A DNA stretch of 64,000 nt from Metabacillus kandeliae (GTDB lineage: Bacteria; Bacillota; Bacilli; Bacillales; Bacillaceae): NCBI RefSeq assembly GCF_021166585.1, contig NZ_JAJOZE010000003.1, positions 186,001-250,000 on the forward strand, written 5' to 3'. The notes beneath the pieces are model-generated. The model was not told the origin of the DNA. It did not search any database and worked only from the letters and a program-made list of their open reading frames with translations. The position numbers and the translations under genes were made by a program. This document shows positions 48,215 to 58,268 of this stretch, in pieces (position 1 is the first letter of the stretch; the number at the start of each line of letters is the position of its first letter).

Positions 48215-49231
48215 TTAATATTTAGCTGTTAAGGTAGGCATATAGTTTTCGTCAGAGGCGACGCTGACTCCTTTGTAATAATAGGCAATAATGTCGTTGC
48301 ATTTTTTTCCTTTTTCAGCGAGGTAGTTAGCTCCGTACTGGCTCATCCCCACTCCATGGCCGTAACCGATCGTGTTGATGATAATGTTGTTTCCTTTTCG
48401 CTCCCAGCTGAAGTCTGCCGATCTTAAGTCGAGCTTATGCCGAATATCCGTTCCGGACAATTTTTTGCCATTAAAGCTGACAGAGGCAACGCGTTTGCCA
48501 GGTGTGCGTTCTAGAATGGTCCCGATGGAGCTTCCTTGAATTTTCACACCAAGAAGCTGTTCGAACTCTTTTACAGAGAAAATCTTCTGGCTGTGGTATT
48601 TAGGGGATTCTTTATCCCACGAGCTGCTCACACTTTTTAAGTAAGGGAAGGAGTTGGACCAGACCGCTTCAGAGTTTTCAGTGTATCCGTTGCTTGTAGA
48701 AAAGAACTGGGCATTAATCGGCTTGTTGTCATATGTGAGAATTTCTCCCTTTGTTGACTGGACTGCTTCTTGGACCTTCTTTATTTTCCAGTTGTAATCA
48801 GGGCCCCATAACTTTTTCAGTTCTTCTTTATTATGGTACACCTGATGACTTGGAGTATCTGTGACAGCTGCATTTTCCGGTGCAGCCAGATGAGTGTCAG
48901 CCAGAAGATATTTAACAATGTAGGTTCTTGCAGCCAGTGACTGGGCCTTTAATGCTTCCACATTAAATTCCGGAGGCATTTCCGAGCCTACTACACCTGT
49001 GACATATTCCTCCAATGGAACCTTTTCCACTGCCTTCGAGCTGGTGCGGTAAACAGAAACCATAACAGAAGGATCAGCGGATGCTGTTTGCGTGGAATGC
49101 GCTGGCTTTTTTGGTTCAGTCAGATGCCCTTGTGTTTTGTTTGCAAATGGCACCACGAGCATAGCTGGAATTAATAGAGTGATAATAAACATGCCCGCAA
49201 GTACGAATAGTACTGGTTTCATGGATTTCAT
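48215..49231 (-). CDS. spoIID: Stage II sporulation protein D (lytic transglycosylase)
   Basis: Part of the DMP engulfment machine; cleaves glycan strands in the septal wall. One span at ~6-27, then the SpoIID domain: EYVTGVVGSEMPPEFNVEALKAQS, where the E of SEMP is catalytic in the family, AARTYIVKYL and YGHGVGMSQYGANYLAEKG. The ATG at 49231 is preferred, 6 bases after GGGGG, giving 338 residues (B. subtilis 343). Order murAA-spoIID is conserved. A possible weak SigE-like -10 lies near 49270. Confidence 0.95.
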   Translation of the reverse strand: MKSMKPVLFVLAGMFIITLLIPAMLVVPFANKTQGHLTEPKKPAHSTQTASADPSVMVSVYRTSSKAVEKVPLEEYVTGVVGSEMPPEFNVEALKAQSLAARTYIVKYLLADTHLAAPENAAVTDTPSHQVYHNKEELKKLWGPDYNWKIKKVQEAVQSTKGEILTYDNKPINAQFFSTSNGYTENSEAVWSNSFPYLKSVSSSWDKESPKYHSQKIFSVKEFEQLLGVKIQGSSIGTILERTPGKRVASVSFNGKKLSGTDIRHKLDLRSADFSWERKGNNIIINTIGYGHGVGMSQYGANYLAEKGKKCNDIIAYYYKGVSVASDENYMPTLTAKY

Positions 49232-49390
49232 CGTCATCCCCCTGCAAGATTCTTTTTTGCTTCTCTCTATTCTTATGGGACTGGACAACCAGTTATGCCT
49301 TTCATTTCCGTATTGACTGTTTGCTAGATTTGATAGATATTTAATGTAAGCATTTACATTTTCACTTTGCGTATACATGTAAAGAGCATT

Positions 49391-49420
49391 AAAAAAAGCC
49401 GAAGCGCATTCGGCTTCGGC
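49391..49420 (-). terminator. Terminator of murAA
   Basis: GCCGAAGC (49398-49405) with GCTTCGGC (49413-49420), and seven T on the minus strand. Confidence 0.85.
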
Positions 49421-49457
49421 TTTCTTGAAAGTAAAATGTAATGAGTACTGTATTTGA

Positions 49458-50756
49458 TTATGCGTTTAGGTCAGATACTGCTGCTTCAATCGGTGCTGCT
49501 TCACTGATGCGTTCAATATCTGCTCCAAGACCAGCAAGCTTGCCGTGAAAATTCACGTAGCCTCTGTCAAGGTGCTTGAGTTCCGTTACTCTTGTGTAGC
49601 CTTCAGCTGTCAAGCCGGCAAGAATCAGTGCAGCGCCTGCTCTAAGATCAGTTGCTGCCACTTCAGCGCCCTGCAGTGATCCAGGACCATTAATGATAAC
49701 AGAACGGCCTTCGATTTTAATATCTCCGTTCATGCGGCGGAATTCTTCCACATGCATGAAGCGGTTTTCAAATACGGTTTCGGTAATCATGCTCGTACCC
49801 TGTGCGCGAAGCAAGAGTGACATCATCTGGGATTGCATGTCAGTCGGAAATCCTGGGTGAGGCATTGTTTTAATGTCGATAGCTTTCAAAACTTCAGGTC
49901 CAATTACACGCAGACCGTCTGCTTCTTCAATAATCTCGACGCCCATTTCTTCCATCTTGGCAACCAGTGATGTTAAATGCTCTGGCACAGCTCCCTGTAC
50001 AAGGACATTGCCCTGTGTAATTGCTGCAGCCACCATAAAGGTTCCTGCTTCAATACGGTCAGGAATAATGTTATGGCGTGAGCCTTTCAGGCGCTCAACA
50101 CCTTCGATGCGGATTGTTCCAGTTCCGGCACCTCTGATGATACCGCCCATAGAATTAATGTAGTTGGCTAAATCAACAATCTCCGGCTCTTTTGCACAGT
50201 TTTCGAGTACAGTTGTACCGTCTGCCAATGCTGCAGCCATGAGAATGTTTTCTGTTGCACCGACACTTGGGAAGTCAAGGTAGATTTTCGCACCGCGAAG
50301 TCTTCCGTTAACCTCGGCATCGATAAAGCCGTTGCCGACTTTAATGTTGGCACCCATTGCTTCAAAGCCTTTTAAATGCTGATCAATCGGACGGGAGCCG
50401 ATTGCACATCCGCCTGGAAGGGCGACCCGGGCATGGCCGGTACGTGCAAGAAGCGGTCCCATTACCAGTACAGAGGCACGCATTTTGCGAACATATTCAA
50501 ATGGCGCTTCTGTATTCAACTCTCTTGATGCATCTACAATTACTTGATTATCTTCAAAATGGACGTCTGCTCCAAGATGGCGCAGCACTTCATTAATCGT
50601 ATATACATCGGAGAGCGTAGGTACATCACAAATGATGCTTTTTTCTTCACTTGCTAATAAGGATGCAGCGATAACTGGCAAAACGGCATTCTTTGCGCCT
50701 TCAACCTTTACGGTACCGTTTAACTTCTGACCGCCGCGGACGATGATTTTTTCCAA
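49458..50756 (-). CDS. murAA: UDP-N-acetylglucosamine 1-carboxyvinyltransferase
   Basis: Adds enolpyruvate to UDP-GlcNAc, the first committed step of peptidoglycan synthesis. K22 in [10 protein letters not shown]117 in [13 protein letters not shown] (the fosfomycin-sensitive cysteine) and [11 protein letters not shown] are present. 432 residues. Position between ywmB and spoIID corresponds to murAA rather than murAB. ATG follows CCTTGGAAAAA with a modest AGGGGAAAACC site. Confidence 0.96.
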   Translation of the reverse strand: MEKIIVRGGQKLNGTVKVEGAKNAVLPVIAASLLASEEKSIICDVPTLSDVYTINEVLRHLGADVHFEDNQVIVDASRELNTEAPFEYVRKMRASVLVMGPLLARTGHARVALPGGCAIGSRPIDQHLKGFEAMGANIKVGNGFIDAEVNGRLRGAKIYLDFPSVGATENILMAAALADGTTVLENCAKEPEIVDLANYINSMGGIIRGAGTGTIRIEGVERLKGSRHNIIPDRIEAGTFMVAAAITQGNVLVQGAVPEHLTSLVAKMEEMGVEIIEEADGLRVIGPEVLKAIDIKTMPHPGFPTDMQSQMMSLLLRAQGTSMITETVFENRFMHVEEFRRMNGDIKIEGRSVIINGPGSLQGAEVAATDLRAGAALILAGLTAEGYTRVTELKHLDRGYVNFHGKLAGLGADIERISEAAPIEAAVSDLNA

Positions 50757-50788
50757 GGTTTTCCCCTCCGCGTCCCAAATTCTCTATA

Positions 50789-51526
50789 TTAATATTCAGT
50801 CGTTATGATTGGTGTTCCTATCACAACCGTAGGCTTTTCGCCTATTCCAGCGTTTCTCAATGCGATCTGGATGTTCATTTTGCCTTCTTTGGCAGGAATG
50901 GACAAGTCCCATTCGCTGGTCAAGGCCGATACAGACACAAAGTCTTTTTCTTCCGCCTTTTCCCTCGGCACCGCATTAAACTCATGGAGCAGGGCTTCTG
51001 CTTTAAGCTGCAAAACACCTTCAATCTTATCACCAAATTGACCGTTCATACAAGAGAAAATTGCAGTTTTTTCTTTTAAAATGTCGAATGATTGCTGTCC
51101 AAAAACTTGAGTGATTTTGTTCCAGTCCCGGCGCCCGCCCTTTCCTTGGGCCTGATACAAGATATACGCCTGGGAATTGCCTTTTGTGAGGGTACTGATA
51201 ACCTGAAGCTTTTCAAAACTTTTCATCTGGCTGTTATACCTGGTACCAATTGCTTTCACAAAATTGTCCTTGTAATCAAAGCTCCAATGAAATAGACGCT
51301 GTTCCGCTGTGAAACGTTGCACATATTTCAAAGGATTTTTTCCCGCTAAGCTTTCCTGCTTTTTGGAATACAGGGTCCATTGGCTGATTTCTGCTCCCTG
51401 ATTTGCCATTACTTCTGCGATCCTGGCAATCACGGGCTTTTTTGCCTCAGCATGAACCATTTTTCCGATACCGGCCAAACCTAGTAAAATAGCAATTGTT
51501 AATAAGGCTGCAGCTTTGTTTCTCAT
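50789..51526 (-). CDS. ywmB: YwmB family secreted protein, 245 aa
   Basis: Signal peptide (1-26, ending MVHAEA) then the YwmB (TATA-box-binding-like) domain with QWTLYSKKQESL and FSCMNGQFGDKI. Length near B. subtilis YwmB. Located between ywzB and murAA as expected. Function unknown. A 13-bp inverted repeat GTAAC-AGT-GTTAC lies about 25 bases upstream. Confidence 0.88.
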   Translation of the reverse strand: MRNKAAALLTIAILLGLAGIGKMVHAEAKKPVIARIAEVMANQGAEISQWTLYSKKQESLAGKNPLKYVQRFTAEQRLFHWSFDYKDNFVKAIGTRYNSQMKSFEKLQVISTLTKGNSQAYILYQAQGKGGRRDWNKITQVFGQQSFDILKEKTAIFSCMNGQFGDKIEGVLQLKAEALLHEFNAVPREKAEEKDFVSVSALTSEWDLSIPAKEGKMNIQIALRNAGIGEKPTVVIGTPIITTEY

Positions 51527-51687
51527 TTCTCGTCCACTTCCTCTCCTAGTAACAGTGTTACCAGATCGGAAGCGTCCATACTATTGAATACTCGTCAATA
51601 TTCAACAGTGCGGCTTAAGTATAAGTACCTGTCCGTAAGACAGTATTCCTGTCCCATCTCAATCCATATTCCCATAACTTTTAAGAA

Positions 51688-51930
51688 TTAAACTCCAAAA
51701 AGTGACGGTAGCTGCCGGGACCAGTCATAATAGTCCATAAAAAAGTTCGACACGAGCGCTGCAATGGCAACCGTCAGCAAAATCAGCAGGATCCGGGCCT
51801 GAACAATCCTGTTCTTTTTAATGAATTTCTCAAAATTCACTGCCTGAAGAGCCCACCATGTGACGGCAATAAAAAAAAGATGTGAGATAAGACCGACCAA
51901 TGCACCCTGGCCGAGCCCAAACTGATCCAT
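51688..51930 (-). CDS. ywzB: DUF1146 (YwzB) membrane protein, 80 aa
   Basis: The ATG at 51930 follows GGAGG by 8 bases. Two spans at ~11-32 and ~45-65, separated by NFEKFIKKNRIVQARIL, fit DUF1146; tail YDWSRQLPSL. In B. subtilis ywzB lies between the atp operon and ywmB; here the nuo operon is on that side. Function unknown. Confidence 0.88.
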   Translation of the reverse strand: MDQFGLGQGALVGLISHLFFIAVTWWALQAVNFEKFIKKNRIVQARILLILLTVAIAALVSNFFMDYYDWSRQLPSLFGV

Positions 51931-52069
51931 ATGTATAACCTCCATTTTATGGCGACTGCTATATGTTAAGAGTTCTTCCCGTCATCATACTGCATCCTTC
52001 GGAAAAATGGAAACAGGGAATCAGAAAGAAGCCCTCGGAGTGCGTAAAAAAAGATGTTATCAAACAAAA

Positions 52070-52092
52070 TAGAAGAGGCTCTTACCTCTCCT
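52070..52092 (-). terminator. Weak terminator after nuoN
   Basis: Minus-strand GAGAGG-taag-AGCCTCTTC hairpin with CTATTTTG beyond. Short stem and broken T-tract. Confidence 0.35.
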
Positions 52093-52169
52093 ATTATATC
52101 GGAACATTTTATAAACTTTCTTACTTTTCAGCACAATAATTGAAGGATTTTTGAACTTTTCCTGCACAA

Positions 52170-53642
52170 TTACTTTATCAGATAAAAAAGACTGAGCCCC
52201 GCATTTGGAAAAAGTCCGAGCACAATGACGAGGACACCGCATAGAACGAGGACCGTCATGGAGGATGCTCCGATTTTCACCATTCTGTTCTCCCCTGAAG
52301 GCTTGAAAAACATTTGAGTAAATACCCCAAAATAATAAACATAGGAGATAACAGTTGCGGCGACCATAATCGAGGCAAGCATGATCATCGGAACATCTGA
52401 GCTGAACGCGCTCATTAAAATGCCGAGCTTTGCTATAAAGCCTGCTGTTCCGGGAATGCCTGCAAGAGAGAGCAGAAAAAGCGCCATGCAGACAGCAGCA
52501 GCCGGAGATCTTCTATACAGCCCTGAAAAAGAAGACAGACTGAGATCCCCGCTGTTCTTTTCCACTATATGCAGAATGCAGAATGCCCCAACGTTCATAA
52601 ACAAGTAGGACAAAAGATAAAACCAGATGCTCTCAAAGTAAAAATGATGGGAAAACGAAACAAAAGCAGTCAGTACATATCCTGCGTGAGCGATCGATGA
52701 GTAGGCAAGCATCCGTTTGACATTTTTCTGTTTCAGCGCCGTCACATTGCCGATTATCATAGCTGCCGCTGCGACGGCTGAAAGTATTCCCTGCATGGAG
52801 AGCAGGTATGGAACTTCTTTTCCCTGCGGCAAAAAAGTGTAGACAGTCAGAAAAATCCTCAGGATCAGAATAAATCCCGCGGTCTTTGAAACCGTGCTGA
52901 AAAAGGCGGCAGCCGGTACCGGCGCTCCTTCATATACGTCAGGTGCCCACATATGGAACGGCACGGACGCAATTTTAAACGCCAGGCCTGTAAATAGAAG
53001 AAAAAAGGAAATGCCGATTAAGTACAGCATCTGGGGGTTTTCCAAAGTCTTTAGAACCTGAAACATTTCCGTCAGGCTTGTTGTCCCTGTCAGCCCGTAC
53101 AGGTAGCTCATGCCAAACAGCGTAATGGCTGAGGCAATTCCTCCGTTTATTAAATACTTCATTGCAGCTTCATTCGATTTAAGATTTTTCTTTTTCATCC
53201 CGGCAAGAATATACGAAGCAATCGACAGCAGTTCAAGGCCTGCAAACAGCGTAATCAGGTCCCTGCTTGAGCTGACCATCATTCCTCCAAGCAGCGCTGT
53301 GAGGAGGAGATAAATGTATTCCCCTTTTGCCTGGATATCTTTTTCCCGCTCCTGAAAGAGCATGATCAGAACGAGAAAGGTGCCGGAAAGAAGAATCAGC
53401 TTGAACATTTTTGCAAACTCATCCAGCACAAATGTATCGTAAAGGATACTCACGCTTTTGGCTCCAAACAGGATTGCGAGACTGACAGCAGCTGCAGCCG
53501 TTCCGGCGAGTCCAATCCAGATGAGCCAGTTTTTCCTCCTAATGAATAAATCGAGAACTGCCAGCAGTAAAATAGTGCCTGCAATAATAAATTCCGGTGT
53601 CATGTACTGCCAATGAATGCTTACGAAGGCTTTCATGCTCAT
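52170..53642 (-). CDS. nuoN: NADH-quinone oxidoreductase-like subunit N
   Basis: Antiporter-like membrane subunit of complex I with 13-14 spans. Conserved FAGLELLSIASYIL carries the TM5 glutamate and KIASVPFHMWAPDVYEGAP the TM7-8 lysine/histidine loop. LLSLAGIPGTAGFIAKL marks the later channel region. 490 residues. Last gene of the operon, 2 bases after nuoM. ATG follows GGGGGATAACC. Confidence 0.95.
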   Translation of the reverse strand: MSMKAFVSIHWQYMTPEFIIAGTILLLAVLDLFIRRKNWLIWIGLAGTAAAAVSLAILFGAKSVSILYDTFVLDEFAKMFKLILLSGTFLVLIMLFQEREKDIQAKGEYIYLLLTALLGGMMVSSSRDLITLFAGLELLSIASYILAGMKKKNLKSNEAAMKYLINGGIASAITLFGMSYLYGLTGTTSLTEMFQVLKTLENPQMLYLIGISFFLLFTGLAFKIASVPFHMWAPDVYEGAPVPAAAFFSTVSKTAGFILILRIFLTVYTFLPQGKEVPYLLSMQGILSAVAAAAMIIGNVTALKQKNVKRMLAYSSIAHAGYVLTAFVSFSHHFYFESIWFYLLSYLFMNVGAFCILHIVEKNSGDLSLSSFSGLYRRSPAAAVCMALFLLSLAGIPGTAGFIAKLGILMSAFSSDVPMIMLASIMVAATVISYVYYFGVFTQMFFKPSGENRMVKIGASSMTVLVLCGVLVIVLGLFPNAGLSLFYLIK

Positions 53643-53644
53643 GG

Positions 53645-55147
53645 TTATCCCCCCGCTCCCTGCAGAATGGTCTCAATCGGCACTTGAAGCGGCAGGGCAA
53701 GCAGGTTCGGATAGACGCCGATTGCCGCAATAAATAGGATAAGTACGAGAACTGGAACGGTTTCGTGCCACGTTAAATCCTTTGCCTTGAGAAGGCTGTT
53801 TTCCGCTTTTCCGAAGCTGACGGAAAGCAGTGCCCTGAGCAGATAAGCGGCTGTCAGGATGAGTCCCAGCGCACCGATCGCTCCAAGCTCAGGCTGCACA
53901 TGAAACAATCCGAGAAATGCCAGAAATTCGCTGATAAAGCCTGACAAACCGGGAAGTCCGAGCGATGCCATGCAGGCTGCCATCAAAAAGCCTGCTGCGA
54001 TCGGCATCGGCTTCGCAAGCCCCTTCAGCATTCTGATATCCGTTGTCTGGAATCTGCTGTAAAGAATGCCGATCATAAAGAACAGAAGAGCTGAAATAAA
54101 CCCGTGAGAAACCGACTGAAAAATCGCTCCCTGAATCCCGGCTTCATTTAATGCCCCAAGTCCAATCAGAACTATCCCCATATGTGAAACACTGGAAAAG
54201 GCTAGGATCCGCTTTAATTCGTATTGAATCAAGGCGAGAAAAGCGCCATAAAAGAGATTGACCAGCCCCAAAATGATGAGGATGTATCCGATCGAGTGAA
54301 AAGCCTCCGGAAAAATGCCTAGCCCAAGGCGAATGAGGCCATAGGCTCCGATTTTCAGCAGCACACCTGAATGAAGCATCACAACAGGCGGCGGTGCTTC
54401 AACATGCACCTTCAGCATCCAGGAATGAAGCGGAACCACCGGCAGCTTAACACCGAAGGCAAACAGCAGGGCAAGCAGGAGTCCGAGCTGCATGGAGGAG
54501 GACATGGCCCCGCTTGAGCTGATTAATTCCTGCAGTTTCGCGATATTTGAAGTGCCTGTCAGCGAGAACAGAAGAACCGTTACAATTAAAAGGGCTGCTG
54601 AGCCTGCCCCATTGTATAGCAGATAGCTGTAAGCTGCCTTTTCTCTCTCCCCATAGCCCCATTTTCCGATCAGGAAAAACATCGGAACAAGCGTGATTTC
54701 CAGGAAAAGAAAAAACAGAATCATATTCTGAGAGGCGAAAACGCCAAGCATGCCGATTTCCAGAAGCAAAAAGAGGAGAAAATAACCTTTGATGCTGTGC
54801 TGAATTTTGAACGATGCAGCAGCGGAAAGCACTGCCAGTATGGCGGTCAAGAGGAGCATGGCAAGCGAAAAGCCGTCTGCTCCAAGTTCATAATCAACAG
54901 CAAATAGTGTTTCTCCTGATAGATTCACAGGACCGAAGCTCATCCATCTCGCCTTTTCCGCGAAAACAGCCGGATCTGTTCCGAGCATGTACTGCACAAA
55001 AAGGATGATGGCAATGATGGCTGCCGGAAATGTTGCAAAAAATCCTGTCAGCTTGATGGAGGCCTCCTGCTCTTTTGGGAGGAAAATCAGAAAAAGAATT
55101 CCAAGAACAGGTGAGAAAACAAGGGCAGATAAAATGATGGAGCTCAT
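53645..55147 (-). CDS. nuoM: NADH-quinone oxidoreductase-like subunit M
   Basis: Proton-translocating antiporter-like subunit. LFFLFLEITLVPMFFLIGKWG holds the TM5 glutamate region (cited here in parts: FLEITLVPMFFLIG), FGVKLPVVPLHSWMLKVHVEAP the TM7/8 lysine loop, and SSVSHMGIVLIGL the half-helix. 500 residues. Overlaps nuoL by 4 bases. Confidence 0.95.
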   Translation of the reverse strand: MSSIILSALVFSPVLGILFLIFLPKEQEASIKLTGFFATFPAAIIAIILFVQYMLGTDPAVFAEKARWMSFGPVNLSGETLFAVDYELGADGFSLAMLLLTAILAVLSAAASFKIQHSIKGYFLLFLLLEIGMLGVFASQNMILFFLFLEITLVPMFFLIGKWGYGEREKAAYSYLLYNGAGSAALLIVTVLLFSLTGTSNIAKLQELISSSGAMSSSMQLGLLLALLFAFGVKLPVVPLHSWMLKVHVEAPPPVVMLHSGVLLKIGAYGLIRLGLGIFPEAFHSIGYILIILGLVNLFYGAFLALIQYELKRILAFSSVSHMGIVLIGLGALNEAGIQGAIFQSVSHGFISALLFFMIGILYSRFQTTDIRMLKGLAKPMPIAAGFLMAACMASLGLPGLSGFISEFLAFLGLFHVQPELGAIGALGLILTAAYLLRALLSVSFGKAENSLLKAKDLTWHETVPVLVLILFIAAIGVYPNLLALPLQVPIETILQGAGG

Positions 55148-56988
55148 AGCAGATACCCCCCAATGGCAGCGAAGATCAGCAGAAGGACAGCAAGCCCTGC
55201 AAACGCAGCTGCCGCATAAGTCTGTGCATTGCCTGATTGAACGCGGGATCCGAGGTTTCCAAGGGCTGAGATAAAACCGGCAATGCCTTTCATCACCCCT
55301 CCTACCAAATAGCGGTCAAAGAATTCCAGGAACCCGGCAAAAAAGCGAACCCCTTTTATAAAGGTAAATCCGTAAATGTCATCCATGTAATATTTGTCAT
55401 ACAGCACTCTGTGAATGCCTGGAATTCTAGATGAAAGAAAGTCCCGTCTGATGGAGCCCTTCCCGTACATCAAATAGGCAAGCAAAATGCCAAGGAGCGA
55501 AACAGCCGACGCTAGGATCATAATCCAGGCAGGTGAATCATGATGAGCAGGATGCCCGCTGTTCAGCCAGTCAGATAAAAAGGTGCCGAACCACGGTGTA
55601 TTCATGTACCCTGCAAAGACTGCGAGCACTCCAAGAATCAGCATTGGCAGCAGCATGGCAGCCCCAGGCTCTTTCGGTGATGCAGCAGCCTTCTCCTCAC
55701 CTGTGAAGATGAGAAAGAACAGCCGGAACATATAGAAGCTAGTGAAAAAAGCGGCGACGACCGCAACCCAGAAAAAGCCGGGGTTTCCGTTCCAGGCTGC
55801 AGCGAGAATTTCATCCTTTGAAAAGAACCCTGAAAGAAGAGGAAATCCGCTGATGGAAAGCGCACCGATCAAAAACAGAGGTCCTGTAAAGCGGAGCTTC
55901 TTCCATAAGCCTCCCATTTCACGGATGTTTTGTGTATGTACGGCATGAATGACACTCCCTGCTGCAAGGAACAGAAGCGCTTTGAAAAAGGCATGTGTCA
56001 CAAGATGAAAAACGCCTGCTTCATAGCTGCCGGCTCCAAGGGCAAGCATCATATAGCCGAGCTGGGAAACGGTTGAATAGGCAAGCACCCGTTTAATATC
56101 AGTCTGCACAAGCCCGATGCTTGCAGCGAAAATGGCTGTAAAGCCGCCGAATGCTGCCACTGCAGAAAGCGAAGCAGGGCTCAGTTCAAAAAGAGGATAC
56201 GCTGCCGCAACGAGATATACCCCTGCTGCCACCATTGTGGCGGCATGGATCAGAGCTGAAACAGGCGTCGGCCCTTCCATTGCATCCGGAAGCCATGTGT
56301 GAAGCGGAAATTGCCCTGATTTCCCCATCGCTCCGATAAAAATAAGAATACAGATCGCGGTCAGCAGATCTGGCGGAATGGACCCCGCCTTTTCAAAAAT
56401 CACACTCCATTCAAAGCTCCCAGTTTGCCAGAAAAGCAGGATCATGCCGATAAAAAGGCCAACATCGCCGATCCTTGTCATGATAAACGCTTTTTTGGCT
56501 GCGGCTTTTGCTTCTTCCTTATAAAAGTAAAACCCGATCAAGAGAAAGGAACCAAGCCCGACAAGCTCCCAGAAGAGATAGAGCTGCAATAGATTCGGCG
56601 ACATGACGAGCCCGAGCATGGCAAAAGAAAACAAGCCGAGGTAGCTGAAAAAAACACTGTACCGCTGGTCACCTTTCATGTATTCCATTGAATACAGATG
56701 AACAAGCAGGCTCACAAGCGACACAACAGCCAGCATCAAAGCATTAAGCTGGTTGATGGCCAATCCCGCTGAAAGCTTCATGCTGCCGGCATCAAGCCAA
56801 GTAAATCCTGCTTTATATCCCCCATGCATGATGCAATCGATCAGCACTGTGATGGACAGGACAAAAGACAGGAGAGAAAATCCTATAGCAAAAGCGGCAC
56901 TCCTGTTCCCGAGTCTTTTTCCGAAAAGAAGAAGACATAAAAAGGAAGCCAGCGGAAACAGCGGTATGGCCCAAGCGAATGGCATCAT
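55144..56988 (-). CDS. nuoL: NADH-quinone oxidoreductase-like subunit L
   Basis: Largest antiporter-like subunit, 614 residues. FWELVGLGSFLLIGFY has the TM5 glutamate, KSGQFPLHTWLPDAMEGPTP the conserved loop, and LAYSTVSQLGYMMLALG the broken helix. The C-terminal part has the extra spans and amphipathic lateral helix region typical of NuoL, ending YAAAAFAGLAVLLLIFAAIG. ATG after AGGGGGCG. Confidence 0.95.
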   Translation of the reverse strand: MMPFAWAIPLFPLASFLCLLLFGKRLGNRSAAFAIGFSLLSFVLSITVLIDCIMHGGYKAGFTWLDAGSMKLSAGLAINQLNALMLAVVSLVSLLVHLYSMEYMKGDQRYSVFFSYLGLFSFAMLGLVMSPNLLQLYLFWELVGLGSFLLIGFYFYKEEAKAAAKKAFIMTRIGDVGLFIGMILLFWQTGSFEWSVIFEKAGSIPPDLLTAICILIFIGAMGKSGQFPLHTWLPDAMEGPTPVSALIHAATMVAAGVYLVAAAYPLFELSPASLSAVAAFGGFTAIFAASIGLVQTDIKRVLAYSTVSQLGYMMLALGAGSYEAGVFHLVTHAFFKALLFLAAGSVIHAVHTQNIREMGGLWKKLRFTGPLFLIGALSISGFPLLSGFFSKDEILAAAWNGNPGFFWVAVVAAFFTSFYMFRLFFLIFTGEEKAAASPKEPGAAMLLPMLILGVLAVFAGYMNTPWFGTFLSDWLNSGHPAHHDSPAWIMILASAVSLLGILLAYLMYGKGSIRRDFLSSRIPGIHRVLYDKYYMDDIYGFTFIKGVRFFAGFLEFFDRYLVGGVMKGIAGFISALGNLGSRVQSGNAQTYAAAAFAGLAVLLLIFAAIGGYLL

Positions 56989-57009
56989 CCTGACGCCCCC
57001 TTTTCTGAT

Positions 57010-57324
57010 CTAATGTTTCATGGTATTGTAATCATCCATATTAACGGATTTCCGGTTCCGGTAAAGGGCAAATAAGATAGCCAGTCCAACCGCCGCCTCT
57101 GCAGCCGCAATCGTAATCGTAAAGAGCGAAAAGATCTGGCCTGTAACAGATGGGTGCTGCGCATACTTGCTGAAGGCGACAAGATTTAAATTGGCTGCAT
57201 TCAGCATTAGTTCAATGGAAATGAGAACGATGACCGAATTCCGCTTTGTCAATGCTCCGTATAATCCAATGCAGAATAAAATCAAAGCAAGAACAAGGTA
57301 GGCTGAGAGCGGGACACTGTTCAT
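57010..57324 (-). CDS. nuoK: NADH-quinone oxidoreductase-like subunit K
   Basis: Three-span MrpC-like subunit, 104 residues. [17 protein letters not shown] and [19 protein letters not shown] carry the two conserved membrane glutamates of the E-channel. Directly follows nuoJ with no gap. Confidence 0.95.
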   Translation of the reverse strand: MNSVPLSAYLVLALILFCIGLYGALTKRNSVIVLISIELMLNAANLNLVAFSKYAQHPSVTGQIFSLFTITIAAAEAAVGLAILFALYRNRKSVNMDDYNTMKH

Positions 57325-57831
57325 TTAGTTGTCCTCCTCTTCTTTTTTCGCTAAAACGATGGCCCCGATCAGAGCGGCGAGCAAAAGAACAGATGTGAGC
57401 TCAAAGGGAATCAGGTGCTTTGTGAACAAAGCCATGCCGATCTGCTCTGTATTCTTCACATGAAGCGGAGCCTGTGCCGTCTGTCCGAGATCAAGCTGGT
57501 AAATACCTTTGTAAACGAGAAAGGCAAAAACGGCAATGCTGCCGCCAGTCAGCACCTTCCGCCATCTTCCAACGGGTTTTTCCTCCTCGTCCTGGTGCTT
57601 TGTCAGCATAATGCCAAACAGCATAATGATGGTAACGGCACCGGAGTAAATCAGAACCTGAACGGCGGCAATAAATTCAGCCGATAAGAGAACATACAGC
57701 CCGGCTATGCTGACAAATGTGAAAATAAGAGACACGACCATATGGACAACCTTTGTGACATTGAGCATGAGGACGCCGCCTGTGACCGCAACCAGTGCAA
57801 GACCGACAAATGCTGCAAACTCACCTGTCAT
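57325..57831 (-). CDS. nuoJ: NADH-quinone oxidoreductase-like subunit J
   Basis: Five-span membrane subunit, 168 residues. FIAAVQVLIYSGAVTIIMLF is the conserved TM3 with its pi-bulge region. An acidic KHQDEEEKPVG loop follows. ATG overlaps the nuoI stop by 4 bases. Confidence 0.93.
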   Translation of the reverse strand: MTGEFAAFVGLALVAVTGGVLMLNVTKVVHMVVSLIFTFVSIAGLYVLLSAEFIAAVQVLIYSGAVTIIMLFGIMLTKHQDEEEKPVGRWRKVLTGGSIAVFAFLVYKGIYQLDLGQTAQAPLHVKNTEQIGMALFTKHLIPFELTSVLLLAALIGAIVLAKKEEEDN

Positions 57832-58253
57832 CCTGACACCTTATTTTCTTTCCTAACATGCGTATCGTTTTCATCAAGCCATTCCATATCTTTAAAAAGC
57901 TGATCACGGCTGAACTCGGCAAGTTCAAAATGGTTTGTCATCACGATGGCTTCTGTCGGGCATACCTCTGTGCATAAATCACACAAAATGCAAATTTCAA
58001 AATTGATATCGTATGTTTCAATGATTTTTCCCTTTTTCGCCGGATCGGGATGTTTTTTTCCTGTCAGATGGATGCAGTCTGTCGGGCAGATATTCACGCA
58101 CTGATTGCAGACAATGCATTTTTCCGGGTAAAATTTCTGAATGCCGCGGAACCGGTCAGGCAGCGGAAGGGCTTCATTCGGATAATCATAGGTCACTTTC
58201 TTTTTGGAAAGGTTTTTCAAGGTATAGGCTAATCCATTCGCCATTCCCTTCAT
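57828..58253 (-). CDS. nuoI: NADH-quinone oxidoreductase-like subunit I
   Basis: Electron-transfer subunit with two [4Fe-4S] motifs, CIVCNQCVNICPTDC and CILCDLCTEVCP (clusters N6a/N6b), feeding NuoB. 141 residues. AAAGGGGCC site before ATG. Basic N-terminal helix for membrane contact. Confidence 0.96.
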   Translation of the reverse strand: MKGMANGLAYTLKNLSKKKVTYDYPNEALPLPDRFRGIQKFYPEKCIVCNQCVNICPTDCIHLTGKKHPDPAKKGKIIETYDINFEICILCDLCTEVCPTEAIVMTNHFELAEFSRDQLFKDMEWLDENDTHVRKENKVSG

Positions 58254-58268
58254 TGAATCGGCCCCTTT